From: Umbilicaria muhlenbergii
Lineage: Eukaryota > Ascomycota > Lecanoromycetes > Umbilicariales > Umbilicariaceae
NCBI GenBank assembly: GCA_000611775.1
Contig: KK106981.1
Location: 3,690,129 to 3,754,128, forward strand
Reading direction: 5' to 3'
DNA: 64,000 bases
Part shown: positions 25,535 through 36,705 of the stretch, one piece after another
How the letters are laid out: every line of letters begins with the position of its first letter
How positions within the stretch are numbered: the stretch's first letter is position 1
Notes under the pieces: model-generated
The model's database searches: none
Told to the model about the DNA's origin: nothing
Seen by the model: only the letters and a program-made list of their open reading frames with translations
Translations under genes and position numbers: made by a program

Positions 25535-26482
25535 GGTGTTCTATGACAAATTCGGTCAACCGCATTGCATGCTATAGCCGTCACGCCTGCTCTTTGAGAG
25601 AATAATTCAGAGCCTCGTCGTCATTGCGGGTAAGTATGTGGTACGCCGACGATCTGTATGTTTCCAGGGTCAATGAAGGGAGTTGGGTTCTAGCGATGTT
25701 GACCGTATCGATAGCTGGCGGCCCGTAAGTGAGACGATGTATAGCAGGCCAAGACCTTTCCTGGTTGAGGATGACTTCGGGGTATTGCGTGGCCCTCTCG
25801 CGGTCAATCTTGGCACGGGAAAGCACTAAGACTGAGGAGACTCAGTCAAGAAGACCCTGGATTTACCGAGTCGTGAGGATGGCGTGGGTGGCTTGGTGGC
25901 AGGAACACATCGTTGCGTTACGAATCGCCGGGGCCTCTCTGCAGTCCACTCACCCTTCGTTATCTCTGATAGGAGAGGACCCTAGGAGCCTAGTGATTCG
26001 GACTTCCGAACTTTGGAATCTGAATACAAGATCTACATACAAGGGAGGAGTACGGGTAGAACGATCCATGCTGGGCTTAGGCCTACCCTATTCGCTTTCG
26101 CAGCACAATGGCCCGTATCTACCATCTCACCAAAGACTCGCCAAACCACGGCTTTAATACAGCTATATGTGTGACATGATAGTAGATTGGACGACGACAA
26201 GAACATACAATCTGTTTGCAGAAAATCTGCTGACTCACAGAAGATAGGCTTACCCAAGAGTGATTCAGTGATGGAGCGAGCGTACCGGCGCCCAACGGGA
26301 ACTGGAGCTCTCAAAGAGGTAGTTAGGCGGGAAGGATCGGGCACACCCCCTTACTGAGAACATGTGTGAACAGCCTTATTATCCAGTTTCAGCTTGTCTG
26401 CCTAGCACCTCGCTCTGAGTATTTGCTTCATGGAGCCTCTAGCATCCACTTCTCAACAGTTTTGGAGACAGCAGTCTGCATT
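25535..26482. other. Intergenic; Dnf3 5' region and left flank of the HeLo-ankyrin gene
   Basis: No gene was recognised; the open frames are short. Two segments (about 25766-25866 and 26010-26200) have diverged copies on the far side of the HeLo-ankyrin gene (separate repeat entries). Confidence 0.55.
25766..26200. repeat. Left copy of a diverged repeat flanking the HeLo-ankyrin gene
   Basis: Contains block A (25766-25866: gaggatgacttc.gggtatt.cgtggccctc, then gaagaccc) and block B (26010-26200: gaatac..gggtaga..gct.gg..aagcctac, ending gacatgatagtagatt). Both blocks recur in the same order and orientation downstream of the gene. Confidence 0.6.
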
Positions 26483-28588
26483 ATGGAGGCAATAGGGTTC
26501 GCGGCAAGCATCATTTCTATTGCTACTCTCTTCTCCATGTCCTTGGAGTGTTGGCAATATATCGACTCGGCTCGATCGCACGGACAAGACTATGAGCTGC
26601 TATCTACAAAACTAGAAGTTGAGAAAACCCGGTTGTTGATATGGGGTGATGTGGTGGGAATCTTTCGAACTACAGCCGAAGGACGCAACAAGATTCTGGA
26701 TTCCCCAGATGTTGCTCCAGTGGTCGAGCGAATTCTTAGTTGCATCGTGGCGGTCTTTACGGATTCGCAGAAACTGGTGTCTCGGTATGGTCTTGCACAG
26801 ACTGATGTAATGGAGGACGATCCGCCCACTCAATCATTGAGTACCAACCAGCTGGCCAAGTTCAGGGCATCATATAGGAAATTCAAAAGTCGAATAAAGG
26901 ATGTACAAGATAAGGCCGGAGTGTTTGGAAAAACTCGCTGGGCTATACAAGATCAGGGCAAATTTGCCAACCTTGTCAACGACCTTAGGCAGTTCATCGA
27001 TGGTTTGAAGGATATAACCCAATCAGCGGCCAATAGATCACGTGAGCGCGGAGCTATCACTGCAGAGTTGAAATCCCTCCCAAATATAGAGGCTGTCAAG
27101 CTCGTTATCGATGCCAGCAAAGACGTCCATGATGAGTGGTCTGATATCGCCAGTGAAGTCCTCGGCATGTCTGTATTGGGGAGTGGGGACAAAGACAAGA
27201 TAATAAGCTGGATAAAGCACACAGATGATCCGGAACCATCTGAACTGCTGACGTCCCAAGAAGCGCCTCGAGCGACCAAGTTGAATCTACCAAGTATGAA
27301 CCGCTTGGGTGTGGAAAGGTTCGAAAAGCTGCACTGGGCAGCTGTTACTGGAAACGAAGACAGTGTGCGCTCTTTGCTCGATGGAGGGATTTCCATCGAC
27401 CATCGAGATGCAAGAGGACGTACAGCGCTACATCAAGCAGCAATTTCAGGAATGACCAATGCTCTGGGAGTGTTGAGTGTCGCTCAGCTCTTGATTGATC
27501 GAAGGGCGAATATAGAAGCTCGAGATCAAAATGGATCAACACCACTCTTTCTGGCTACTGTGGTTGGGGACTTAGGAATGGCACAGCTGCTTCTAGAAAA
27601 TGGGGCCTTGGCTGACACGAGAGAGAACCTTCTTGATACTCCACTCATAAGAGCTGCACAACAGGGAGATTGCAGCATGATCCGATTGCTGCTAGACCAT
27701 GGAGCTAATATAAACACCAGGAAACAAAATGGGGCAACGGCAATGTTTGAGGCAGTCTGGTTTCAGCACAGCCAAGCCGCCCTCCTCCTACTGAATAGAG
27801 GCGCAGAAACTGAATGGTTCGTCCAACACCAGGGAAGCGCATTAATCACAGCTGCGCGGGGCGGTCATGATCAAATGGTGTCACTCCTTCTTAGCAAAGG
27901 AGCGAATATAGAGGCAACTCACCGCGAGACCACGGCACTTTACTGGGCCGTAAAAGAAGGGCACACGGCCATTGTGGAAGGACTTTTAATGAACGGGGCT
28001 GATCTAAGAAGAGGAATAGGAACGGCCGTGGAGGCAGCATGGTGGCCGAATCGTACAAGAGAGATCCGACTTCTCATCGAGTACGGCGCTGATGTCAATG
28101 AAAGAGACAAGACTGGGACGACGGCTTTGATGCGCTCGGCGATCAGAGGACATTTGGATAACCTGGAAACCCTGCTCGAGTACGGGGCTGCGCTTGACGT
28201 GGTAGATGATACCGGACGCACAGCTATCACGAAGGCGGCCAAGGCTGGAAACACATCTATTGTACAATTCCTTGCTGAGAGGGGAGCCAACATCAGGCTT
28301 GCAGACAGCTATGGACGAACCGCCTTACACGCGTCGGCGAGAAAAGGTCATCTTGAAACTGCTCAATATGTGATTGAGCTCGGTCTGGAACTGAACCAGC
28401 GCAGTCATTCGGGCGCAACAGCCTTGTTAGAAGCAGCACGGAATGGTCATCATCGAGTTGTTGACCTCCTCTTGAGCCATGGCGCATCCAAATTGATTGC
28501 GAACGACGCCGGGGAAACACCACTTGGCGTGGCAAGGCGGAACGGCAATAACGAGACTATCAAACTCTTGTCAGATCCTCCCTCGTAG
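26483..28588 (+). CDS. HeLo-domain / ankyrin-repeat protein
   Basis: Residues 1 to about 215 match the fungal HeLo (prion-inhibition and propagation) domain: MEAIGFAASIISIATLFSMS, then ECWQYIDSARSHGQDYELL and a helical, charged region. HeLo domains of HET-S and related proteins insert into membranes and cause regulated cell death in non-self recognition. From about residue 285 come some 13 ankyrin repeats (GRTALHQAAI, GTTALMRSAIRGH and similar) to the C-terminus. No NACHT or NB-ARC (P-loop) domain lies between, so this is not a canonical NLR-like receptor. Single exon, 701 residues, against a background of heavily spliced genes. I chose the ATG at 26483 because HeLo domains begin at the initiator Met; the frame opens upstream to 26366. 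A role in cell death is inferred from the domain and not shown. Confidence 0.85.
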   Translation: MEAIGFAASIISIATLFSMSLECWQYIDSARSHGQDYELLSTKLEVEKTRLLIWGDVVGIFRTTAEGRNKILDSPDVAPVVERILSCIVAVFTDSQKLVSRYGLAQTDVMEDDPPTQSLSTNQLAKFRASYRKFKSRIKDVQDKAGVFGKTRWAIQDQGKFANLVNDLRQFIDGLKDITQSAANRSRERGAITAELKSLPNIEAVKLVIDASKDVHDEWSDIASEVLGMSVLGSGDKDKIISWIKHTDDPEPSELLTSQEAPRATKLNLPSMNRLGVERFEKLHWAAVTGNEDSVRSLLDGGISIDHRDARGRTALHQAAISGMTNALGVLSVAQLLIDRRANIEARDQNGSTPLFLATVVGDLGMAQLLLENGALADTRENLLDTPLIRAAQQGDCSMIRLLLDHGANINTRKQNGATAMFEAVWFQHSQAALLLLNRGAETEWFVQHQGSALITAARGGHDQMVSLLLSKGANIEATHRETTALYWAVKEGHTAIVEGLLMNGADLRRGIGTAVEAAWWPNRTREIRLLIEYGADVNERDKTGTTALMRSAIRGHLDNLETLLEYGAALDVVDDTGRTAITKAAKAGNTSIVQFLAERGANIRLADSYGRTALHASARKGHLETAQYVIELGLELNQRSHSGATALLEAARNGHHRVVDLLLSHGASKLIANDAGETPLGVARRNGNNETIKLLSDPPS

Positions 28589-30461
28589 CCGTCCCTGCAA
28601 CAAATATTCGTTCTGTTTATCATATTTGTTACCGGCACGATTAGAGGATGACTTCAGGGTATTTCGTGGCCCTCCACCTTAGCACAGGAAGCATTAAGGA
28701 CTCGGGTGGGAAGACCCAGGTGTATCATGAAGGGACTGGGAAACCTTCATCTCTATAACTAGAATGCATATCAGACAAACCGACCTCAAGCATCCTATCC
28801 CGAGCCTTAGCATTTCCTACCGCTGGTAGTGCAAGGGGACGAGGTGGCAACAACTCCTACGGGTGGTACCCAACCCTATGGACATTACGATCAAAGCGAA
28901 GATCATCTATTGCCACTCAAGGATAACGCGAGGTCACAGCACTACAAGTGTCGCTCCACGGGTCACATCTCCACATAACGTAACGGCAACCCGCTACCTG
29001 AAGCGGAGCAGAAGTAGTTGAGACGGCATAGGTAGGGTTGGCTTCGTGCGACAACCACAGCGCCGATTCACGTACTGCTCGGGCCTCTCCGCGTTTCGAC
29101 CACCCTCCACCACCTTCCTCTCCACCCTCACCCCTTTCGGGAAAGAACCCACCCGCCGACACCAGCAGGCCATGCAGCCCTCACATCAAGCCATCCCGAT
29201 GCAGCACAACCGCTCCATTCGCCATACCAGCCACGTGACCAGGGCTGCCATTGCCCGTCGTGGCGTTGCGTTCATCAACGACAAGCCTGTTCCATGAACC
29301 GCCTGATCTAGACACCCGACCAGGACGTGCGGAATAAGTAAACCGCCTCCACAGTCGTCAGCCAAACCGATCCAGGCCGCCTTTGGATTCTGAGAGTGAT
29401 TGAGCTAGGGTGGAGGTCTATATATATCAAGAGCGTCATCTCTATCTCTCTATGCGGGACCGTAATAGGGCTGTTACTGACGCCTGGGGGGCGTGCGCTA
29501 CAAGATTATAGACAGGCAGCGGCAAGCATTACGGCAGTCTGAAGGCGAAGGGGTTAGGGGGTGGGGTTCTACAGGTCATTTATTTTTGCGAGAGATTGTG
29601 TATATTTATTGATTATATTTGAACCGTCTGTATAGAATCTGAAAATACCAAAAAACAGTTCTATTTCTTGATGTATTTCCCACTGGAAAAGCGGCGAGAG
29701 AACAGATCAGGCGTCGCTACTATGCTAGGGTCGATTTGAAACTGATGGTGTTGGTGAGCAGATCTAACTGGAGAAGATTCGAGGGACTACTCTAGGAACT
29801 TGGAAGATGGGGAACTTTGAATACGAGGGATGGGTAGACCGGTTCGTGCTAGGGCACAAGCCTACGTTGCTGCCGTACAATAGCACAACAGCCCGATATT
29901 CATTATCCTACCAACTACATCACCATAGTCACTCTGATAGATGCACATATCACACGGATGAACCCCTCTCTATTATCTGACCATCCATAGCATTCAAGAT
30001 CCACATCTCCAAACCCTGCCAAATCACACGCTTACATGCAGCTGCTACGTATGACAGGATAGTAGACTCGGACACATGGAAAGAGAACGCTCAAGAGAAA
30101 ACATAACGTGCCGAATTGACATCATTTCGCCGGTACCAGCCAGGCGAGATGCGTTGACAGCAACGACATGCTAAACCCTCTCTGGTCGGATAATTCTTCA
30201 GCCACAACTGTGAGGAGGATCCCCATATTACAATTGTGAGGAGGAATTAAGTAGCGCGGCCCACATTCCGAAAATAAGAGAACAATAGCGAATGACTCCC
30301 CATAATCCGTGACCTGTATTATTCCGCATCGTAAAGGGTTGCGCGCTTTCCGCAGCCCCGGGCTGTTATGTACGTCGAGGCGTGAAGATTCCCACAAAAC
30401 GCCTGCCTTGCCGCTATTAAAACACCCATCGTACAAATCCAACAAGAGCTCACTGCTGTTC
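28589..30461. other. Intergenic, right flank of the HeLo-ankyrin gene
   Basis: 1.9 kb with no recognised gene. It holds the right copies of the flanking repeat (28644-28727 and about 29815-30085), a TC-rich tract at 29110-29145 and an AT-rich stretch at 29580-29660. The last few hundred bases would include the 3' UTR of the homeodomain gene. Confidence 0.5.
28644..30085. repeat. Right copy of the repeat flanking the HeLo-ankyrin gene
   Basis: Block A' (28644-28727) begins gaggatgacttcagggtatt, then cgtggccctc. Block B' (about 29815-30085) has gaatacgagggatgggtag..aagcctacg, then agcacaacagcccg, and ends gacaggatagtagactcgga. The order and direction match the left copy, but the spacing between A' and B' is larger (about 1.1 kb against 0.15 kb). 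Confidence 0.55.
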
Positions 30462-32366
30462 TTACATGCCCAGGTTTTCCGGGCTCAGACTTGATGGGTC
30501 GAGGGTGCCGAACGGCATCATGTTGTGGATGTCCATTTCCTCGCTAGAGTTTTCGTTGTGGAATTGCATGCCCAGCGCGGAATCGTCTACACTTGGTGAA
30601 TGCATGGGCAGGTTCAAGTTCTGCTTCGAGTACATTTCACTGAGCATGAGTCCATCGTCAGACATGTTCGAGTGGTGGTCTTGTGATAGCGCAAGGAAAT
30701 CAGTTGATGCACTCCGATGCATATTTGATAGCGGCGGTGATTGATCGGCTATGACCGGATCGCCGTGACTGACGCATGATAGAGGTGAGACGGACGGTTG
30801 GATCATGTGTGATGGATCGACCATAGGGGAGAGGTAAGGCAGGCTGTATGGTGTGTTGAATTGGGATGCTGGCATGGGTTCCATCGGTGGGCCTGATGTA
30901 AAGAACGACGGGCTAGCATAGTCGGATGGGGAATTGGTGGTTGCGGCTGAGAGCGGGTGAGGCCGGAATTCCAAGCCGTACCCTGAAGAGGTATCGATTT
31001 GCAGGTTCGGTCCAAGAGGGCCAAGATTGTTGCGATGTTGAGGTATGGGAGCATAGATGCTTGGGTCTGTGATCTGTGTGGACGGATGTTGTATATGGAA
31101 GGATGGCATTGGTGAGTGTAACATTGAGAAATCGATGGCGATTGGGACTGATCTGCTGCGAGTACGCTTGTGGCCACGTGGACCGGGGTGTAATCCCATA
31201 CCGGGGAAAGGATTGTCATGGAACGCATTCAGATGAGGATGCGACATGTGGTTTGGCTGTGAAGCGGGTCGATGAGCTATTGGCGAAACTGGAGCAGATG
31301 CAGGCATGCCATGGGGATCGAATGGGTTGTGCCGGTTTTGAAATGAGTCTAGAGAGACTAGCTTCTCCAGTTGTCCGCTGAGGACTTTGGGATGACCTCC
31401 AAGATGATGGACCATGACTTGAGAAGCTTGCTGATCTTCGGTGAAGTCTCCGCACTGGTAGAAACCGCCGGAGCCTGACGAGTCCATAAAGAAGTTCGGT
31501 GGGCGATTGAGTTCGATCAGAAGTCCACCAGGTCTCAGCGCCATGCCGTTGGGACCTTCTGGGAAGTCGCCAGTTTCGAGGGTGATGTTCTTGATGTATG
31601 CAAATGGATACTCAATTTTATACCCGGCGGAGTCGTTATTAATGTAGTAAGTGAGGCAGGCCTTGTCAGGACAATAGAAGATGACAAGATCCATGGCATT
31701 CTGACCCACTCGACGCCACGTGCCTATGCTCAAGGAGCGACACGCGAAGTAATGGATTACTGAGGAAGATTAGACCATGCACCGGCGAAAGGACCAGCTT
31801 CTACATACCAACTTTGCTTGGATTGGTTGGCTCCGCGCTCAACATTGTATCACCACTGCCATATGCGGCCATGGGTCCTGCGGAACGACCAAGAAAGCTC
31901 CTTGCCAACGGCTTACCAGATTCCAGAGCTTGTATGGCGAGATATTGGCGCATCGACTCGGGTATAGCATCGCAGTCTTCCCCATTCTCAATGCTCTTTT
32001 TTGCGAGGAGTTTTATCTTTGCGCGCCTACGACTTCCCGGATCAGTAATTGCGCAGATTGATTGCCTACACGGCACTGTACTGACCTGTTCTGGAACCAT
32101 ATTTGCACAGACCGCTCCGTCATATTTATATCCTGGGCTATGCGTTCACGAACTGCAGCAGTAGGTGTAGGGTTTTTGTTGAACTCGACTTCCAGAGTCA
32201 CGAGTTGATCTTGGGTAGCTCTTTGGCGCTTCTGGTTTTTTTGCTGTTGTGTGAGGGTGCTCTTCCGTGGCGGTCGACGGGAGGCGGACCCGCCTGCTGT
32301 CGTCGCCGAAGCAGTGGGTGATGGCGTCGAGGGAGACATATCCCGATCTGCGCTAAGGGAGCGCAT
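30462..32366 (-). CDS. Homeodomain transcription factor (fungal Htf1/Phx1-like)
   Basis: Sequence-specific nuclear regulator. A typical three-helix homeodomain lies at about residues 46-103: [40 protein letters not shown] and RAKIK, the last formed across the first intron. A conserved central block follows ([20 protein letters not shown] and [19 protein letters not shown]). The remaining C-terminus is Pro/Ser/His/Met-rich and probably disordered. Exons are 32366-32086, 32026-31809 and 31759-30462, giving 598 residues. The arrangement recalls Htf1/Hox2 of plant-pathogenic fungi (conidiation) and S. pombe Phx1; orthology is an inference. The upstream intergenic region is unusually long (2.4 kb). 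Confidence 0.92.
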
Positions 32367-34732
32367 GGTAGCTCTTCACGCCCCAGGATTTAATTATTTA
32401 TCCGTATGAGGGACTGTTCGGAATGCGAGTTGCGAAGGGTTCGAAGGGGTCCTGGTAAGGAAGACGGAACGAGCAGTTGAGCTCAAAGATCGGGTATCGT
32501 CAGAGCGAAGCAGCCAAGAGAATGTAAGTAGCCAGTAGAACGGTTGAAGATGTTGAAGATCTTAAATGAAGATTGCCGAATGGGCTCTTCGAAAGCTGTT
32601 GTTAGATCTGAGGAATTACGAAGTGGTTGATCGCAAGGTGAAAGGATTGGACGACCGACGAAGCTGTCGATCAAGAAAGGAACAGGCAGTGGAGGCCGAA
32701 GGAGCGGTATGGACCCGAAAGGAGTGACGGTTGTCCGTAAGGCAATAAGGAAAGAAAGAAAGGACTGATGGTTGGAGGAAGGCCAACGTTGACGGCAGCG
32801 AGGTGAGGTGAGAAAGAATGAGAGAGAGAAAGGAGAAGATGCGACCGATGCAGGAGACGAGGAGTTCCTATTCTGCAGGCACGCTAGATGTACGATACAG
32901 TTCCGTACCACACCCATGTCTTGGAGGCTCGCTACCTTACTTCAAAGCTGAGAATTAGCTCTTGCTTCATTCCATCATTCGCAACATCAAGCTGTTCAAA
33001 CATGCATTTCCTTGATTCCCTGTACGATTGCCAAAACCTGGATGGATCAAAGAGGTCAGATCGATAATGTGGTCATGAACAAATAATCACATACGTGGTA
33101 TTAATCATCTTCAAACCCTACCTGATGGACTGCCATTCTTAGCGAGTGCCGCACGACGTTCGGTATTATATTGTTAGCCCTGGTAATCTATCTTAGCGTG
33201 GCCATTCCATCCGCATCAGAACGTCGTTGATGCAGGGATCCCCCCTGTTTTCCCACCAAGGCCGCGGCAGTAAGGTACCACAGCGCCTTCACTCCGGCGC
33301 GTTTTCGAGGCGCGATAGTACGGAGGCAGAAAGGTGGGCGGCTTTTTCTTCCTTTTGCTTCTAAATCCACCTTCTCGGACACCTACATGACAACCGTACA
33401 GCGATCAATGGATCGACGGCTCAATGGCCGCATGCCATGAGACGCGCTGATCGGATCAAGTATCCCGCCGCTTATGGATGGGACACTGATACACGGCTGC
33501 ATCAAGACCTGCTACTTGGATTCCTGCTACGCACTTGCACAATACTTGACCTGTACTTGAATGTCTACGTGGAGGAGAGAGTGGTGTTGGGCTGGGCAAA
33601 AGCATACCCCTCTCAGGGGTCCAGCCCGCCAGTCGGCCGGGCCACGCCCGACGACTTTAGGTAGATGTCCCTCTATATTTTGGTGGTAGAGTAGATCCGA
33701 AGACCGTCACCGATGAGCGGGTCGACCCCTCGCCCCTCGCCTGGCCAGAACAGGCCTAACCCGATCTTTTGGACTGGAGCTAATTCAGGAACGCGCCCTA
33801 CTTGCAGTCTTGCAAGTTCTTCCCTGTCTTGTACACCGCGAAATGCGCTGCCTCCACTCCGCGCTTGGTCTGCACCACCGCGCCATCACGAGTAGTCAAA
33901 AGGCAAAGTCGATGCCTACTTCATCATCCTCGTGAACTCGTGCCTCGTCGAAGGCGTGAAGGATCGCTGGACCCGAGCTGACCAGTCCGAGGCCGAGTCC
34001 GAGAGTCGCTTCAACGGCGCCGGTTCTGCCACAGATGCCATTGGCATTTCGTGCCGCGCTGCGCATGGTGGGTGCGCACTGTGCAGGCTGACTGCACCAT
34101 CCATTGCCCTTTGGGTTTTTCTGGCGCGCTTTGAAAACCACGCACGGCCTGTTATTGACCTGACTCCGACTTAGGTTTCCTGCCCCCTGGCTGTCCTGAT
34201 AGCCGTGGCAGGGCGAAACCAACATGGTTCAGGCCCGGTCAACGATAACGTCTTTTGCCTGGGGTGCGAATCACATTCTTGCCCTGGACATGCGCACCAA
34301 AGGCTGTTGGCCTGACCTTACCAACCTGCGATCGCGCTAACGTGTCAAGGATCTCCACGGCTTCGCATCGCTTCAGATATCGTGCGAATACATAAGTAGG
34401 TATCTTACGTTGAGGTACTCATATACAGAGGACTGGCCGTGGGTGACACTGGTCGTGCATGAGGTATGCATCTACTGCCATGCGTCCCCCACAAGGGTGC
34501 TTTTACTATTGTTTGATCGTCCAAGACAATGCTGCTCCCCACACCAAACCTGGGTGGAAATATTACATGAACCGGGTGGGATTAGATCATCTGCTCCGCC
34601 GGTGTGACTGCCCGCCGTACTCATACACGCTGTTGCTATATATGTTGAGCAAGTCTAATTGGCCAATGTAATCTTCGATCCTCGGACCCAACAAGGCAGA
34701 CTGGCCTGCACTGGCGCCTCCAAGTTGTCGTG
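32367..34732. other. Long intergenic region upstream of the homeodomain gene
   Basis: 2.4 kb with no convincing gene. The part next to the homeodomain start (about 32735-32845) is purine-rich on plus, so CT-rich on the gene's own strand, as in many fungal core promoters and leaders. The open frames further out are short and without motifs. Its length fits a developmental regulator with a large promoter. Confidence 0.5.
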
Positions 34733-35589
34733 CTACCCCTCGAATTGACTTGTGGGCGTTGGTGCACTGTAGCCTCTACGAAGCAAATAGGTTGCCACTC
34801 GACCTTCAAGTCTCGTGAACTATACGTCGTCAACATTGTAGCTCTAAGCCGGATAAACAGCCTACAAGACTCACCAGACCCTTCTCTTCCATCACGCCAT
34901 CTCTCAACCAGACACCCCAAGATCCCATCATGTTCGCCATCATAACATCGGTGAACAACCGGTCGCCGACTACAGCGATCTGGTCGGGCCTTGTCACTCC
35001 AGAATCTGGTGCATTGCGGAAATAATCCAGAATCTCCGTCTGGCAACCAGGCTTTTTGGTTGAATGCTGAAGTACTGTGACTCCAGTGTTCTTTTGTAGA
35101 AGCCGTGCCTCCCTTCCACCCGGATCACTACCGGTGCCTGCTGAATTGCTGACAATCAGCAGCTGGGAGCCAGGATAGGCGGCACGAAGGGCTTCGAATT
35201 TGTCCTACACTTTACATCAGTAAGGTGGAAACGCCCTCAGTCAAGACCACGGATCTAATACAACAGCTATTGCTCACTCCGAAAGATGAATGCGGTTTGA
35301 AATGCAGTAGAATATAACATGGAATATGAATAAGGATCTTGAAACATAAACATGAAATGACTCGTACATGGTATGGTTTGAATACTGTGTTTTCCTTCGG
35401 CCATGCAAAGCAATTATCTTTATCAAGTACGACGGCTCTGATGTCAGGTTCTTTGCCCTGCACTGACGATGGAAATGCTTTCGAGAGCGGGATAGGCAGT
35501 TGATTGAAAGTTGGTATTGTAGCCTGTGGCAAGCATAGAGAAGGATCACGAATCAATCTGAAAATGTTCAGAGTAGCGGACACGTTCAT
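34733..35589 (-). CDS. GEP4: Gep4-type mitochondrial phosphatidylglycerophosphatase (HAD family)
   Basis: Dephosphorylates phosphatidylglycerolphosphate to phosphatidylglycerol in cardiolipin synthesis, in the mitochondrial matrix face of the inner membrane. The HAD catalytic motif I is VVLDKDNCF (Asp 56 and Asp 58). Motif II lies in LLIVSNSAGTGSDPGGREA. The later motifs are KKPGCQTEIL and IAVVGDRLFTDVMMANMMG. Exons are 35589-35368, 35204-34875 and 34819-34733, giving 212 residues. The last exon ends RGYSAPTPTSQFEG in a frame different from the longest open frame there, so a naive call would mis-extend the C-terminus. The N-terminus MNVSATLNIFRLIRDPSL is the usual start of the family. Divergent from SmD3. 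Confidence 0.93.
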
Positions 35590-35823
35590 TGGGGGAGATG
35601 ATTCGAGTACACAAGTAGACAGCGGTTGGAAGGTTGCTTGGAGATCAACAGGAACGGGCCTAGCGCTGCCCTGCGTCGCTAGCGCCGAATTTACATGAGG
35701 ATCCGAATATCTCAGTCTCTCCTCCAGACACATATAACCCCAATTCGGAGCTGCTCAAGGCGCGCCTATCCCATTCGAGTCGACAAGCTTAGGCTCTGGT
35801 GGGCAAAACAGTGCTTAGGAAAT
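35590..35823. promoter_or_regulatory. Shared promoter region, GEP4 / SmD3
   Basis: 234 bp separate the two divergent start codons, so both core promoters are within it. No individual element was assigned. Confidence 0.5.
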
Positions 35824-36429
35824 ATGACTAGCACGATTGGGATACCGATCAAATTGCTGAACGAAGCTCAGGTGCGCTTCTCTCTAGAATCTCTGGATAC
35901 TTGACGTTGCGCCTCTGCTAATTGGCATCTCAAACAGGGTCATGTCGTGACGCTTGAGATTACATCCGGCCAGGTGTACCGCGGCAAGCTGCTCGAAGGT
36001 GCGCTCATGACCTCCGTTCCCATTTCCACCCCCAAGCCTCTTCCCAAACCTTCCAATCTTGCTCTACAATACCGCGCACGAAGCTAGGATCGGTCCGCTA
36101 ACACTCATATCCCTTCTTACAGCCGAAGACAACATGAACGTCCAACTAAAAGATATCACCGTCACTGCCCGAGACGGCCGAGTGAGCCATCTAGATCAAG
36201 TCTACATTCGGGGGAGCCACGTCAGGTTTTTCATCGTGCCGGATATGCTGCGGTACGAGTCTAGCATCGAATACCCAGTATGACAATGAGTGGAGCTGAT
36301 GGGATACATGACAGGAACGCGCCAATGTTCAGGTCGAGGGGGACAAGAGGCCGGGGTGTTGGGTTGGCTAGAGGAAGGGCTACGGTCAATAGGGCGCGCG
36401 GGCAGAGGGGCGGACCGTCGAGAGGATGA
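35824..36429 (+). CDS. SMD3: Small nuclear ribonucleoprotein SmD3
   Basis: Core Sm-ring subunit of the U1, U2, U4 and U5 snRNPs. The Sm1 motif is [20 protein letters not shown], followed by [20 protein letters not shown]. The Sm2 motif is [19 protein letters not shown]. The tail is Arg/Gly-rich ([20 protein letters not shown]), the usual target of arginine methylation. Exons are 35824-35871, 35938-35998, 36123-36252 and 36315-36429, giving 117 residues, the normal size for the family. Confidence 0.97.
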
Positions 36430-36705
36430 ATAGAGCTTTGTGCACGTGGAAATGGTGGGGCGGGGAGATGTTGTGCGGTTGGGGAAGGAGGCCCGCCAGA
36501 GAGTGGTATTCTGCCAGAGGTCCGGCGCCGGAGTTTGTTACATAGTCACTTGATACCAGAACGAAAAGCATGCATGGTTCTCGCAAGCTCAAGCAAAAAT
36601 CAAAATCTCGTATTTCACCACTACCACTACTGGTAGCATTGCCTGTCTCAAAGTAGAACCACTCGCCAAACCCTGCCTACCTTTCAAGCTCCAAACAAAA
36701 ACACC

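Noticed and set aside
33437-34230. Possible small genes on either strand in the homeodomain upstream region
   Set aside because: Frames are short, overlap each other in antisense and have no start context, splice partner or family motif.
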